DNA from: Pedobacter planticolens
Lineage (GTDB): Bacteria > Bacteroidota > Bacteroidia > Sphingobacteriales > Sphingobacteriaceae
NCBI RefSeq assembly: GCF_014172375.1
Contig: NZ_WNXD01000001.1
Span: 1,364,001-1,428,000 of the forward strand
Length of the DNA: 64,000 nucleotides
Direction: 5' to 3'
In this document: positions 46,103-53,605 of the stretch, one piece after another
Position numbering within the stretch: the first letter of the stretch is position 1
Layout of the letters: each line of letters opens with the position of its first letter
Made by a program: the position numbers and the translations under genes
Notes under the pieces: generated by a model
The model's input: only the letters and a program-made list of their open reading frames with translations
What the model was told of the DNA's origin: nothing
Database searches by the model: none

Positions 46103-47188
46103 TTATAAATTTATCCACCAATGTGATGAAGGATGATTTTCTTCTAAAAAAAATGTCTCGCCAATTTTTGGTGTGATCACAGGAAAACTGATTTCTTCAG
46201 CTCTTTTTGTTAATCGCTTTATAGGTTCATCCCAATCGTGTAAAGCTAATCTAAATTTGCCCCAATGCACTGGCAATAGTGTTTTGGCTTTTAAATCAAT
46301 ACTTGCTTGCACCAATTCTTCAGGAAACATGTGAATTAATGGCCACATTTCGTTGTATTGTCCGCATTCTAAAATTGCTAAATCAAATGGCCCATATGTT
46401 TCGCCTATAGTTTTAAAATGTTGATCGTAACCAGAATCTCCTCCTAAATAAATTTTATTATTTTTTGTTTTAAGGATAAACGAAGACCATACTGTCTGAT
46501 TTCTTTTAAATCTTCTGCCAGAAAAATGTCTGGCAGGTGCCGCAGTAAAACTGATATTTGCCAAAGGCGATATTTCCTCTCCCCAAACCATTTCAGTAAT
46601 TTGATTTGATGAAACACCCCAATGCTCTAAATGTGATCCTACACCTAAAGAAGTAACAAATTGTGAGGTTTTACCTTTCAATTTTAAGATGGAAGCATAA
46701 TCTAAATGGTCATAATGATCGTGTGTAATTAAAATAATGTCTAAGTCTGGTAAATCTTCAATTTTGAGGAAATCTGTACCAGGAAAATTCTTTGTACCCA
46801 AAAATTGAAAAGGTGATGTTCTTTTACTAAAAACTGGGTCTACTAAAATATTTATCCCATCAACCTGAACTAAATAAGAAGAATGCCCAAACCAAGTGAT
46901 TTTCAGTTTTTCTGAACGATTAAAATCTGGTATTTCATGAGGAATGGAATGTTTCGGTGTACTATTTGGATTTCCTTTTATCATTTCCTTGATAACCATC
47001 CAATAAGATACATCATCTGGAAGTGCAGGTGTTGGAGATTGGTTTTCAACTGCTCCATTTTTATAATTAGGCAGATTCATTATTTTTTTCAGTCTTTCTC
47101 CTTTGGGTAGTCGACCAAAAACTGGCAGGTTTAAAATATAAACTGAAATAAGAATTATGAATATAATAGCTAATATGAAATAGTACAT
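46103..47188 (-). CDS. metallo-beta-lactamase fold hydrolase, UlaG/NAPE-PLD-like
   Basis: 361 aa. An N-terminal membrane helix (residues 2-22) is followed by the MBL domain: THDHYDHLD metal motif, PARHFSGR, GGDSGYDQHF, and a final conserved PVHWGKF. The pattern KITWFGHSSYLVQVDGINILVDPVFS is typical of NAPE-PLD and of UlaG/RomA-like lipases. Likely substrate is a phospholipid or related ester at the membrane, but not demonstrable. The longer frame from a TTG at 47227 is less likely than ATG at 47188. Confidence 0.82.
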   Translation of the reverse strand: MYYFILAIIFIILISVYILNLPVFGRLPKGERLKKIMNLPNYKNGAVENQSPTPALPDDVSYWMVIKEMIKGNPNSTPKHSIPHEIPDFNRSEKLKITWFGHSSYLVQVDGINILVDPVFSKRTSPFQFLGTKNFPGTDFLKIEDLPDLDIILITHDHYDHLDYASILKLKGKTSQFVTSLGVGSHLEHWGVSSNQITEMVWGEEISPLANISFTAAPARHFSGRRFKRNQTVWSSFILKTKNNKIYLGGDSGYDQHFKTIGETYGPFDLAILECGQYNEMWPLIHMFPEELVQASIDLKAKTLLPVHWGKFRLALHDWDEPIKRLTKRAEEISFPVITPKIGETFFLEENHPSSHWWINL

Positions 47189-47357
47189 TTTAAGGTTATT
47201 GAAATTAATATGCAATGATATGTACAATTTTAATAGTGTCCTATTAACAGAGTATAAATCAACTGTAAAAACTGAGGTTTATTAAGCTTTTTATTCGCTT
47301 CGTTTTTGTGCAAAATGATCTTTTTTAAAACGGCCTTAGGACTGGGTTGGGTCGGGG

Positions 47358-47416
47358 TTAGTTCGGACTTGGTTCGGAGTTAGTTCGGACTTGTGACAAT
47401 TCAATCCGAACCAAGT
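47358..47416. repeat. TTCGGACTTGG-type direct and inverted repeat
   Basis: TTAGTTCGGACTTG occurs at 47358-47371 and 47380-47393 (22-nt period). ACTTGGTTCGGA (47367-47378) is the exact reverse complement of TCCGAACCAAGT (47405-47416), so the tract can form a 12-bp stem. It is the GC-richest part of the 47229-47527 gap, which holds no gene. Confidence 0.75.
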
Positions 47417-47527
47417 GCGACTGAAGTGCGAGTTAAATTCGAAGTAATAGTTAAGCTACTACCAACTAGTAAAAGTGTAATAAAAGGAGGCTTTAGCAAC
47501 AAGCTATAGTTTCCAACTTTAAGCAAT

Positions 47528-47569
47528 AAAAAATGCCCATGCAGTTTACAAACTGCATGGGCATTTTTT
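47528..47569 (-). terminator. terminator of the glycine-zipper lipoprotein gene
   Basis: 19-bp stem (47528-47546 and 47551-47569), core ATGCCCATGCAGTT, loop TACA, with A/T runs at both ends. Lies 16 nt after the stop codon. It can act in both directions. Confidence 0.93.
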
Positions 47570-47584
47570 TAATGTAATTATATA

Positions 47585-48052
47585 TTAGTTTTTAGGTTGT
47601 ACCCTACCGCTTTTTCTATCTTGAGCTCTACCAATTGCGTAACCAGCACCAGCGCCAGCTAAACCACCTATAATTGCTCCTCTACCATCTTTCTTATCAA
47701 TTAAAATACCACCTAAAGCACCTACACCTGCACCGATTGCTGTTCCTTTAGCTGCATCACTCCATCCTTTTTTCTTAGCTGCTGTAGTTGTACCTGCAGA
47801 TGTAGTTGTAGATGAACCACTTGATGAATAAGTAGATGAAGCGCTACGTCTTGCGGCAGCTAATTCTGCTTGATGTTTTTCTTCTACTAATTGTTGTTGT
47901 TTTACAACTTCAGCACGTTTAAAACTATCTAATCTTAAACTGTCTTTTACAGCTGTAATTGCTTGTTGTTTTGCTAATGCCTCTTCTTTGGCACTGTTGC
48001 CACATGAAGCTAAAACTGTAGCCAATGCAACTATTGCGAATATCTTTTTCAT
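47585..48052 (-). CDS. glycine-zipper lipoprotein
   Basis: 155 aa. Lipobox VLASC in the N-terminal signal. A charged coiled-coil-like region (about 22-75), a Ser/Thr-rich linker (75-95) and a glycine-zipper segment follow (GTAIGAGVGALGG and GGLAGAGAGYAIG, about 107-145). Similar to YMGG/Gly-zipper outer-membrane lipoproteins thought to oligomerise in or on the membrane. I chose the ATG at 48052 over the TTG at 48058. It has its own strong terminator; its upstream gap is shared with the divergent small basic protein. Confidence 0.85.
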   Translation of the reverse strand: MKKIFAIVALATVLASCGNSAKEEALAKQQAITAVKDSLRLDSFKRAEVVKQQQLVEEKHQAELAAARRSASSTYSSSGSSTTTSAGTTTAAKKKGWSDAAKGTAIGAGVGALGGILIDKKDGRGAIIGGLAGAGAGYAIGRAQDRKSGRVQPKN

Positions 48053-48183
48053 GTTCAATTTTAATTTAGTGTTAATTATGTTTGGTATAATGTAAAAATG
48101 ATGCCAAGATTTTAATTTGTGAATAAATAATTTTAAAAATCAAACCTTAGTATACTAACATAACAATAGTAATGGCATTTTAG

Positions 48184-48197
48184 TTTTTCGCGAAAAA
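48184..48197. promoter_or_regulatory. 14-bp perfect palindrome upstream of a -7 box (possible operator)
   Basis: TTTTTCGCGAAAAA is perfectly self-complementary and ends 4 nt before the -7 box TATATTTG. Its position covers where RNA polymerase would contact the spacer, so it could be an operator. No cognate regulator gene is adjacent. Confidence 0.5.
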
Positions 48198-48201
48198 TGC
48201 C

Positions 48202-48209
48202 TATATTTG
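48202..48209 (+). promoter_or_regulatory. -7 promoter box of the small basic protein gene
   Basis: TATATTTG matches TAnnTTTG exactly. The next ATG with a credible gene is at 48415, giving a leader of about 200 nt. Confidence 0.6.
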
Positions 48210-48214
48210 CGCCA

Positions 48215-48414
48215 ACGGAATATCAATATACTTTTCTCTATACAATACCTACTGGGCAATTATTTGTTCAGCATTCCAATCTTTAGCAGGTCAACCGTTG
48301 CCATGCAGGATAAAATATAACGTAGCGATCTAATTCATTTTTAACAAAACGCGTTAAAAGATCAACAAAAGGTAAACTCAGAGAACAGTCGGTTTTTAAT
48401 TAATACACTATTAT
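48215..48414 (+). promoter_or_regulatory. long 5' leader, possible structured RNA element
   Basis: About 200 nt from the predicted start of transcription to the ATG at 48415. The 5' end CAACGG (48213-48218) can pair with CCGTTG (48295-48300), and a tiny upstream frame (ATG at 48303, stop at 48318-48320) follows. Long leaders like this are typical of cold-shock mRNAs. No known riboswitch class was recognised. Confidence 0.4.
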
Positions 48415-48600
48415 ATGGCAAAGTCTCAGGCAACTTTCATGAAAAAGCAGTTAGAAAAAAATAGACAAAAGAAAAAAGAAGATAAGTTAGAGCGTAAGCT
48501 AGAACGTCAACAAAACTCTACAGGTGGCGATTTAGATAGCATGATGGCTTATGTAAATGAATTTGGAGAAATCGTTTCTACTCCTCCTGATAAGAAATAA
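48415..48600 (+). CDS. small basic protein, N-terminal part of Bacteroidota cold-shock proteins
   Basis: 61 aa. MAKSQATFMKKQLEKNRQKK is followed by a Lys/Arg/Glu-rich helix and a tail with LDSMMAYVNEFGEI and STPPD. As I recall, this matches the N-terminal extension found before the cold-shock domain in Flavobacteriia Csp proteins; here the product stops without any cold-shock domain, and no CSD is encoded in the next 100 nt in any frame I read. It probably binds nucleic acid through its basic helix. Own promoter and hairpin terminator. Confidence 0.8.
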   Translation: MAKSQATFMKKQLEKNRQKKKEDKLERKLERQQNSTGGDLDSMMAYVNEFGEIVSTPPDKK

Positions 48601-48610
48601 ACACTCACAC

Positions 48611-48635
48611 AACTCTCGCTAAAACCGCGGGAGTT
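48611..48635 (+). terminator. hairpin after the small basic protein gene
   Basis: AACTCTCGC (48611-48619) pairs with CGCGGGAGTT region (48627-48635) with one G-T wobble; a weak T-rich tract follows. Confidence 0.6.
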
Positions 48636-48717
48636 TCTCTACAATTTTCTCAAAAAATTCAATTCTTTGGGTTAAAAAATGATATCTTGCCTTCATAGCT
48701 AAGGAAAGAATTTATAC

Positions 48718-50103
48718 ATGAAATTAACCATTTGGGGAGCTGCACAACAGGTAACTGGCAGCATGCATTTATTGCAAACAGACAACTACTCCATACTTAT
48801 AGATTGTGGCCTAGATTACGAAAAAGGCACTTATCAGGAAGAAAATCAATATTTTCCGTTTGATCCAGCATCGATTGATTTGGTGATATTAACTCACGCT
48901 CATATCGATCATTCTGGTAATTTACCTACGCTTTTACGCATGGGTTTTGAAGGGCAAATTTTATGTACTTCGCCTACGGCAGATTTAGCAGAATTGCTTC
49001 TATTAGACTCGGTTAACATATTTCTTGGCAAACAAAACAGAAAATTAAGAAGTAAACGAGGATTTGCAGGTCCGCAACCATTATACTTGCAAAAACATGT
49101 AATGGAAACTGTAAGTCGCTTTGTGACCATTAGTTTTAATAAACCATTTAAAATTAACGGGGCTATTGAATTAACTTTTATCCCAGTAGGACATTTATTA
49201 GGTGCTGCTGCTGTTATTTTACAGGTTATAGAAAATGGAATAACAAAGAAAATTGCTTTTACAGGCGATATTGGTCGGAAAAATTATCCTGTATTAATAG
49301 ATCCACAACCTTTACCACAAGTAGATTATTTGGTATGCGAATCTACTTATGGTGGGAGATTACATACTACGGATACTACTTTACAAGAAAAACTGATAGA
49401 AACCATTAATGAGACTTGCATTAAAAGTCCAGGAAGGCTGATTATTCCTGCTTTTAGTATCGGAAGAACTCAATCTTTAGTGTTTACTTTAAATCAGATT
49501 TTTAGTAAAGGATTACTCCCTCCTGTTCAGATTTTTGTAGATAGTCCATTGGCAAATTTTGCCACCGATGTTTATCGAAAGCACCATGAATTGGTAAATG
49601 AAGAGGCAAAAGAGTTTTATAAAACCAAAGGTGATGAATTTGAATTTGAGAACTTAATTTATGTACATGATCGTAAAGAAAGCCAATCCGTAAGTAATTA
49701 TTTAGAGCCTTGTATCATTATTTCATCCGCTGGAATGCTAGAAGGAGGTAGAATTCAAGATCATTTATATTATAATATTCAGAATTATTATTGCACCATT
49801 CTATTTATAGGATATTGTGCCAAAGGAACATTAGGAGACCGATTATTACGTGGAGATCCTATTATCCGTTTACGAAATCGCGACTTAATGGTTTATGCTT
49901 CGATAAAGAAAACTGACCTATTAAGTGGACACGGAGATCACAATGATTTAGTTCAAACCGTAAAGCAGCAAGACCGACAAATCTTAAAAAAGGTATTTTT
50001 GGTGCATGGAGAAACTAAAAGTATGTCGGCATTAGCAACCGCATTAACAGATGAAGGTTATACTGTTACAATTCCCGAAAAAGGAGAAGAAATAATTCTT
50101 TAA
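48718..50103 (+). CDS. MBL/beta-CASP family ribonuclease-like protein
   Basis: 461 aa. The MBL metal motif is THAHIDHSGN (HxHxDH), with FTGDIGRKNYP and CESTYG further on. A beta-CASP domain is inserted at about 215-345, and the C-terminal RMMBL part has the conserved VFLVHGE. This is the CPSF73-like bacterial/archaeal group of RNA-processing nucleases rather than RNase J (it is shorter and lacks the RNase J C-terminal domain). Expected to cut or trim RNA in the cytoplasm. Convergent with the next gene. Confidence 0.9.
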   Translation: MKLTIWGAAQQVTGSMHLLQTDNYSILIDCGLDYEKGTYQEENQYFPFDPASIDLVILTHAHIDHSGNLPTLLRMGFEGQILCTSPTADLAELLLLDSVNIFLGKQNRKLRSKRGFAGPQPLYLQKHVMETVSRFVTISFNKPFKINGAIELTFIPVGHLLGAAAVILQVIENGITKKIAFTGDIGRKNYPVLIDPQPLPQVDYLVCESTYGGRLHTTDTTLQEKLIETINETCIKSPGRLIIPAFSIGRTQSLVFTLNQIFSKGLLPPVQIFVDSPLANFATDVYRKHHELVNEEAKEFYKTKGDEFEFENLIYVHDRKESQSVSNYLEPCIIISSAGMLEGGRIQDHLYYNIQNYYCTILFIGYCAKGTLGDRLLRGDPIIRLRNRDLMVYASIKKTDLLSGHGDHNDLVQTVKQQDRQILKKVFLVHGETKSMSALATALTDEGYTVTIPEKGEEIIL

Positions 50104-50106
50104 GGA

Positions 50107-50445
50107 TTATACTACTAAATAAACGTAAAATTTATTATTTCTAATGGGTTGTCCTTTGATGGATAAACTTTCTCCTTTATAATCACGAGTTGGTTTAATT
50201 ACAAAAGGTTCATCAGAGGTAGCTAATTCATCGAAAGCAATTTTTAAGCGATCAATATGTGTATCAGCATTTACTCTCCATTTTTTATCCATATACCAGA
50301 AATAGGCAAAAACATTTCTTGTACCACCTTTCAATTTACCATCAAGCCTAATATGTGCCATATTTGCTTTCTTTAAGGGTTCAACAGCTTTTTTATAGAA
50401 GGTTTTAAAGTCTTTAAATTCTGGGATAGTTTTAACCTCGCTCAT
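50107..50445 (-). CDS. hypothetical protein, about 112 aa
   Basis: I do not recognise a family. 112 aa, soluble, no signal peptide, with many aromatic and basic residues (FAYFWYMDKKWRVN). Start ATG at 50445. It is transcribed convergently to the beta-CASP gene and 54 nt downstream of the DUF3037 gene, so it may be the last gene of the HipA-like/DUF3037 transcript. Confidence 0.6.
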   Translation of the reverse strand: MSEVKTIPEFKDFKTFYKKAVEPLKKANMAHIRLDGKLKGGTRNVFAYFWYMDKKWRVNADTHIDRLKIAFDELATSDEPFVIKPTRDYKGESLSIKGQPIRNNKFYVYLVV

Positions 50446-50499
50446 TTATTTCGATTTTTGTGCAATTTACATCATTTAAAATGCAATTAGAAATTACTG

Positions 50500-50883
50500 T
50501 TAAAGTACCAACTGCTGAAATAGCTTTTGCAAAGTTTCTTCGGGATCAATACAAAAGCCAGGATGCACTTTAGACGCCTGTACCACAGTGCTTCTAGTAG
50601 CGGTGAGCCAACGAAAACGAGAAGCTATATCTAATTGACCAATTGGACCAGCTTCTGCCCCACCAACACAGATTTTCTCTATCGCTGTTAAGTTAGAAAG
50701 GATAATAGCTGTTTCAACATCACAAGCAAAAGCAGATAAACGAGTTTCATTTACATCAAATACACACTTCAAAAATTTCTGGCCAGCACAATACAAAATC
50801 ACCCCAACATTGAGGAATTCTTCACGTTCTACTCGTGGTACAACGCGAATTACTGCATACTCAAATAAGTGTTTCTCTGGCAT
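50500..50883 (-). CDS. DUF3037 family protein
   Basis: 127 aa. The start EYAVIRVVPRVEREEFLNVGVILYC and the later RFRWLTATRSTVVQ with PGFCIDPEETL are typical of DUF3037. No characterised function. It overlaps the HipA-like kinase gene by 23 nt, and the two families are often encoded together, which suggests they work as a complex or as a kinase and its target or regulator. No DNA-binding motif is visible. Confidence 0.85.
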   Translation of the reverse strand: MPEKHLFEYAVIRVVPRVEREEFLNVGVILYCAGQKFLKCVFDVNETRLSAFACDVETAIILSNLTAIEKICVGGAEAGPIGQLDIASRFRWLTATRSTVVQASKVHPGFCIDPEETLQKLFQQLVL

Positions 50884-51664
50884 GTTGTGCTTCTTTTACA
50901 AAAATATCCGAATGAGCAATTCTTGTGTTTAAAAATAGAGCATATGCATCTCTTTGAGCTTGGCTACTCTGAAATATATCTTCATTTAGCCATTCGTCTG
51001 GTATTAAATTCAATATATTCTCAATAATTTTTGGGGTTAAAATAGAGCTGAAGTTAGTATTAACTTCCTCTAATTGGCTAGCTTGAGGTAGCAATACATG
51101 GTCTTTTACCAATACAAAAGGTCTTTTTGCTTGTTCTTCCCAATTTTGCCATGAGTGATGAAAATATAAAGATGCACCATGATCAATTAGCCATAATTCT
51201 TTATGCCAAAGCAACATATTGGTATTACGAGCAGTACGATCCATGTTTGTGAGCAAACAATCTAGCCACACTATTTGTGATGCAAGTAAAGGATCTATTT
51301 TAGTTACCGTTGGATCAAAAGTAATAGCGCCAGATAAATAATGTAAGGCTAAATTTAAACCAACACTAGCTTTAAGTAGATCTTGTATTTCTTCATCAGG
51401 TTCTGTTCTGCCAAAAGCTTCATCTAATTTAGCAAATACTAATTCTGGAACCTTTAATCCTAACGAACGAGCAAGTTCTCCTCCAATAATTTCAGCTATT
51501 AACGCTTTATGTCCTTGTCCAGCTCCACGAAACTTTAATACATATAAAAATCCATCGTCTGCTTCTGCAATTGCGGGCATAGAACCACCTTCACGTAAAG
51601 GTGTTACATACCGAGTAACATTTACAGTTCTAATTTGTAAAGATGGACTATCTGTTAAGGTCAT
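50861..51664 (-). CDS. HipA-like kinase-fold protein
   Basis: 267 aa. Possible nucleotide-binding Lys44 in YVLKFRGAGQG, the LTNMDRTARNTN segment (Asp142, Asn147; compare NxDRHxxN of HipA) and Asp161 in IDHGASL, in the place of the DFD metal motif. The N-terminal HipA subdomain that contacts HipB is absent, and no HipB-like helix-turn-helix gene is adjacent. Coupled to DUF3037 by overlap. Likely a Ser/Thr kinase in the cytoplasm, but toxin activity is not implied by this organisation. Confidence 0.82.
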   Translation of the reverse strand: MTLTDSPSLQIRTVNVTRYVTPLREGGSMPAIAEADDGFLYVLKFRGAGQGHKALIAEIIGGELARSLGLKVPELVFAKLDEAFGRTEPDEEIQDLLKASVGLNLALHYLSGAITFDPTVTKIDPLLASQIVWLDCLLTNMDRTARNTNMLLWHKELWLIDHGASLYFHHSWQNWEEQAKRPFVLVKDHVLLPQASQLEEVNTNFSSILTPKIIENILNLIPDEWLNEDIFQSSQAQRDAYALFLNTRIAHSDIFVKEAQHARETLI

Positions 51665-51681
51665 TTAACTGGCTTATTCAT

Positions 51682-51689
51682 CAAAAATA
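51682..51689 (-). promoter_or_regulatory. -7 promoter box for the HipA-like/DUF3037 operon
   Basis: Minus-strand TATTTTTG matches TAnnTTTG and ends 17 nt before the ATG at 51664. Confidence 0.5.
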
Positions 51690-51712
51690 GAAAAATTTAC
51701 CATTTGTTAAGA

Positions 51713-51745
51713 CACAAAAAAGCACTGCTTACTAGCAATGCTTTT
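51713..51745 (-). terminator. terminator of the DUF4397 lipoprotein gene
   Basis: AAAAGCACTGC (51718-51728) pairs with GCAATGCTTTT (51735-51745) with one mismatch, followed on the minus strand by seven T. It lies 18 nt after the stop. Confidence 0.85.
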
Positions 51746-51763
51746 AAAATCTTCGAGCTATTT

Positions 51764-52450
51764 TTAATTCTGTACTATAACATGATAGTTAGCGGTTGTA
51801 GTACTTGCAGCATCAAACCAAATGGTATAAATTTTTCCAGATGCAAATGTTGCACCAGAAATAGCTGTTGAAGTAGCAGAACCTAAAACAGTAACATTCA
51901 ATGCAGTATTAGCATCAATAGTAGTGTAAACCGATCCATAACCAAATGTTAAACCAGTAGTTAATGAAGCGCCACCTGCAGCAACTACGTTAATTGAATT
52001 AGTTAAAGCTGAGCCTACATTAATAAATCTAACTTTAGATTTTCCTGAAGCTGGTGCGGTATTATCTTCTTCATATCCGTTAATTTGAGCACCACCAGCG
52101 GCATTGGAATAGTAAAATACAGTATAAGAAGCATTTGTTTTGATACCTACATTAGCTGTTACATTTGCAGTAGTTGAGCCTGAATTTCTAAATGAAATAG
52201 TGCTTGCCCCCGCTTGAGCTGTTAAAAAGTTACTACTTTCTCCATAAGCGACCGCAGATGTTGTCAATTTGGTATCTCGTTGATAAAAATCTTGAGGATT
52301 TGATCCTTGTACAGAATTTACTACCCTTAAGTTCGCATTCCCTTCTACTATAACGTCGTTGTTATTTTTTTTACAAGACGAGATTACTATGGCTATCATA
52401 CAAATCATCGTAAGTACGACTGCCGATTTTTTGCTAAATATCGTTTTCAT
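51764..52450 (-). CDS. DUF4397 domain lipoprotein
   Basis: 228 aa. The N-terminal signal ends in VISSC, a lipobox, followed by KKNN. DUF4397 beta-sandwich repeats span about 38-225 (NLRVVNSVQGS; KVRFINVGSALTNSINVVAAGG). Surface or periplasmic lipoprotein of unknown function, common in Pedobacter-like genomes. Rich in Ser/Thr/Ala/Gly. Monocistronic with a terminator. Confidence 0.85.
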   Translation of the reverse strand: MKTIFSKKSAVVLTMICMIAIVISSCKKNNNDVIVEGNANLRVVNSVQGSNPQDFYQRDTKLTTSAVAYGESSNFLTAQAGASTISFRNSGSTTANVTANVGIKTNASYTVFYYSNAAGGAQINGYEEDNTAPASGKSKVRFINVGSALTNSINVVAAGGASLTTGLTFGYGSVYTTIDANTALNVTVLGSATSTAISGATFASGKIYTIWFDAASTTTANYHVIVQN

Positions 52451-52716
52451 TAGATTAAAATTTAGTTAGTTATTATTCAAAATATTATCAAATACCAAGC
52501 CAATATAGCATGAATTACACCTATTATTTACATAACAAATTTTATTTAAGCAATTTTATTTTGTTCAATTTAATCTTTCCATAGAAATAAAAAATGCATT
52601 CGTTTTATAACTGAAATAAAAAATTTATTATCTAAAATTCAAATAAATATACCAAAATAGAAATTTTATTAACCTATACTAAATTATATTTCTAATAACG
52701 AACTTTAATTCTGATA

Positions 52717-52755
52717 AAATATTAATTTTAAAATTTAATTCTAAAATTAATATTT
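52717..52755. repeat. 13-bp AT-only inverted repeat upstream of the competence-type cluster
   Basis: AAATATTAATTTT (52717-52729) and AAAATTAATATTT (52743-52755) are exact inverse copies 13 nt apart. It lies 43 nt before the ATG at 52799. The whole gap 52451-52798 is extremely AT-rich and holds no gene; no perfect -7 box was found, so the repeat may be chance in AT-rich DNA or a regulatory hairpin. Confidence 0.4.
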
Positions 52756-52798
52756 AATTATTTATAATATTTTGTATACATTGGTTTTACCTAAACCT

Positions 52799-53605
52799 AT
52801 GAACAAACTATTTATACTTTTTTTAGTGCTATTAATTAGCCTAAATTTTTGTTTTGCACAAAACAATCTTGGTCCACGATTAACTGCTATGGGCAACAAT
52901 AGCGCTGCGGTTAAAGATATATGGAGTTTAAATGGAAATATATCAGGTATATCTTATTTAGAATCCCCTACTGTTGCTATAAACTACACAAAGTATCTAA
53001 TTGATAATGAATTGAGTAATCAATCAATTGCATTTGTTTTGCCACTCAAAAACAATTATTTGGGAGTAAGTTTTAACCGCTACGGAATTGCCGCATACAA
53101 TGAAATTAAAGCAGGTTTTGCATTAGCTAAAAGATTTGGAAAAAAGTTATCAATTGCTATAAAAGGGAATTATCATCAATTAAAAATAAGTAATTACGGA
53201 TCAACAACGGGGTTTTCTGTTGATGTTGGAGCAATGTATGATTTAAACGAGCAAATTACTTTAGGAGTTAGTTTAAATAATCCGTCTTTTCAAAAATATA
53301 GTAGCAGAGAAATTGAAACAAAAATTCCAAGTACTATTCAAGTTGGTGCATCTTATAAAGCATCTGATAAAATTTTAATCGCTACTACTATAAGTAAAGA
53401 TTTTAACGCTGCAATTGATGTTGGTTTAGGCATCGACTATAAATTGTTAGATCTCATCAGTTTAAGAGGCGGTTTAACTGCTAAACCTTTTAAACACTAC
53501 GCTGGCTTCGGATTGAATTATAAAAAATTTGTGATGGATATGGCAGTTGAAAGCGATTCACATTTAGGTTACACTCCTCAACTAGCTCTTACGTATGCGT
53601 TTTAG
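52799..53605 (+). CDS. PorV/PorQ-like outer-membrane beta-barrel protein
   Basis: 268 aa with Sec signal (MNKLFILFLVLLISLNFCFA). After cleavage it starts GPRLTAMGNNSAAVKDIWSL, the pattern seen in PorV, PorQ and other FadL-related Bacteroidota barrels. It ends YTPQLALTYAF with a C-terminal Phe, as barrels do. The longer frame from a TTG at 52772 adds nine residues before the signal; ATG at 52799 is better. Its stop overlaps the HHH-barrel gene by 11 nt, so the two products are coupled, and comEC follows. Role could be a partner channel or a T9SS-type shuttle. Confidence 0.8.
   Translation: MNKLFILFLVLLISLNFCFAQNNLGPRLTAMGNNSAAVKDIWSLNGNISGISYLESPTVAINYTKYLIDNELSNQSIAFVLPLKNNYLGVSFNRYGIAAYNEIKAGFALAKRFGKKLSIAIKGNYHQLKISNYGSTTGFSVDVGAMYDLNEQITLGVSLNNPSFQKYSSREIETKIPSTIQVGASYKASDKILIATTISKDFNAAIDVGLGIDYKLLDLISLRGGLTAKPFKHYAGFGLNYKKFVMDMAVESDSHLGYTPQLALTYAF

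Noticed and set aside
48215..48414. 6S RNA or a known riboswitch in the leader of the small basic protein
   Set aside because: I could not match any known conserved core; only a six-bp long-range pairing is supported.
50861..51664. Calling the HipA-like gene a HipAB toxin-antitoxin module
   Set aside because: No HipB-like regulator gene is adjacent, and the N-terminal HipA subdomain is missing.
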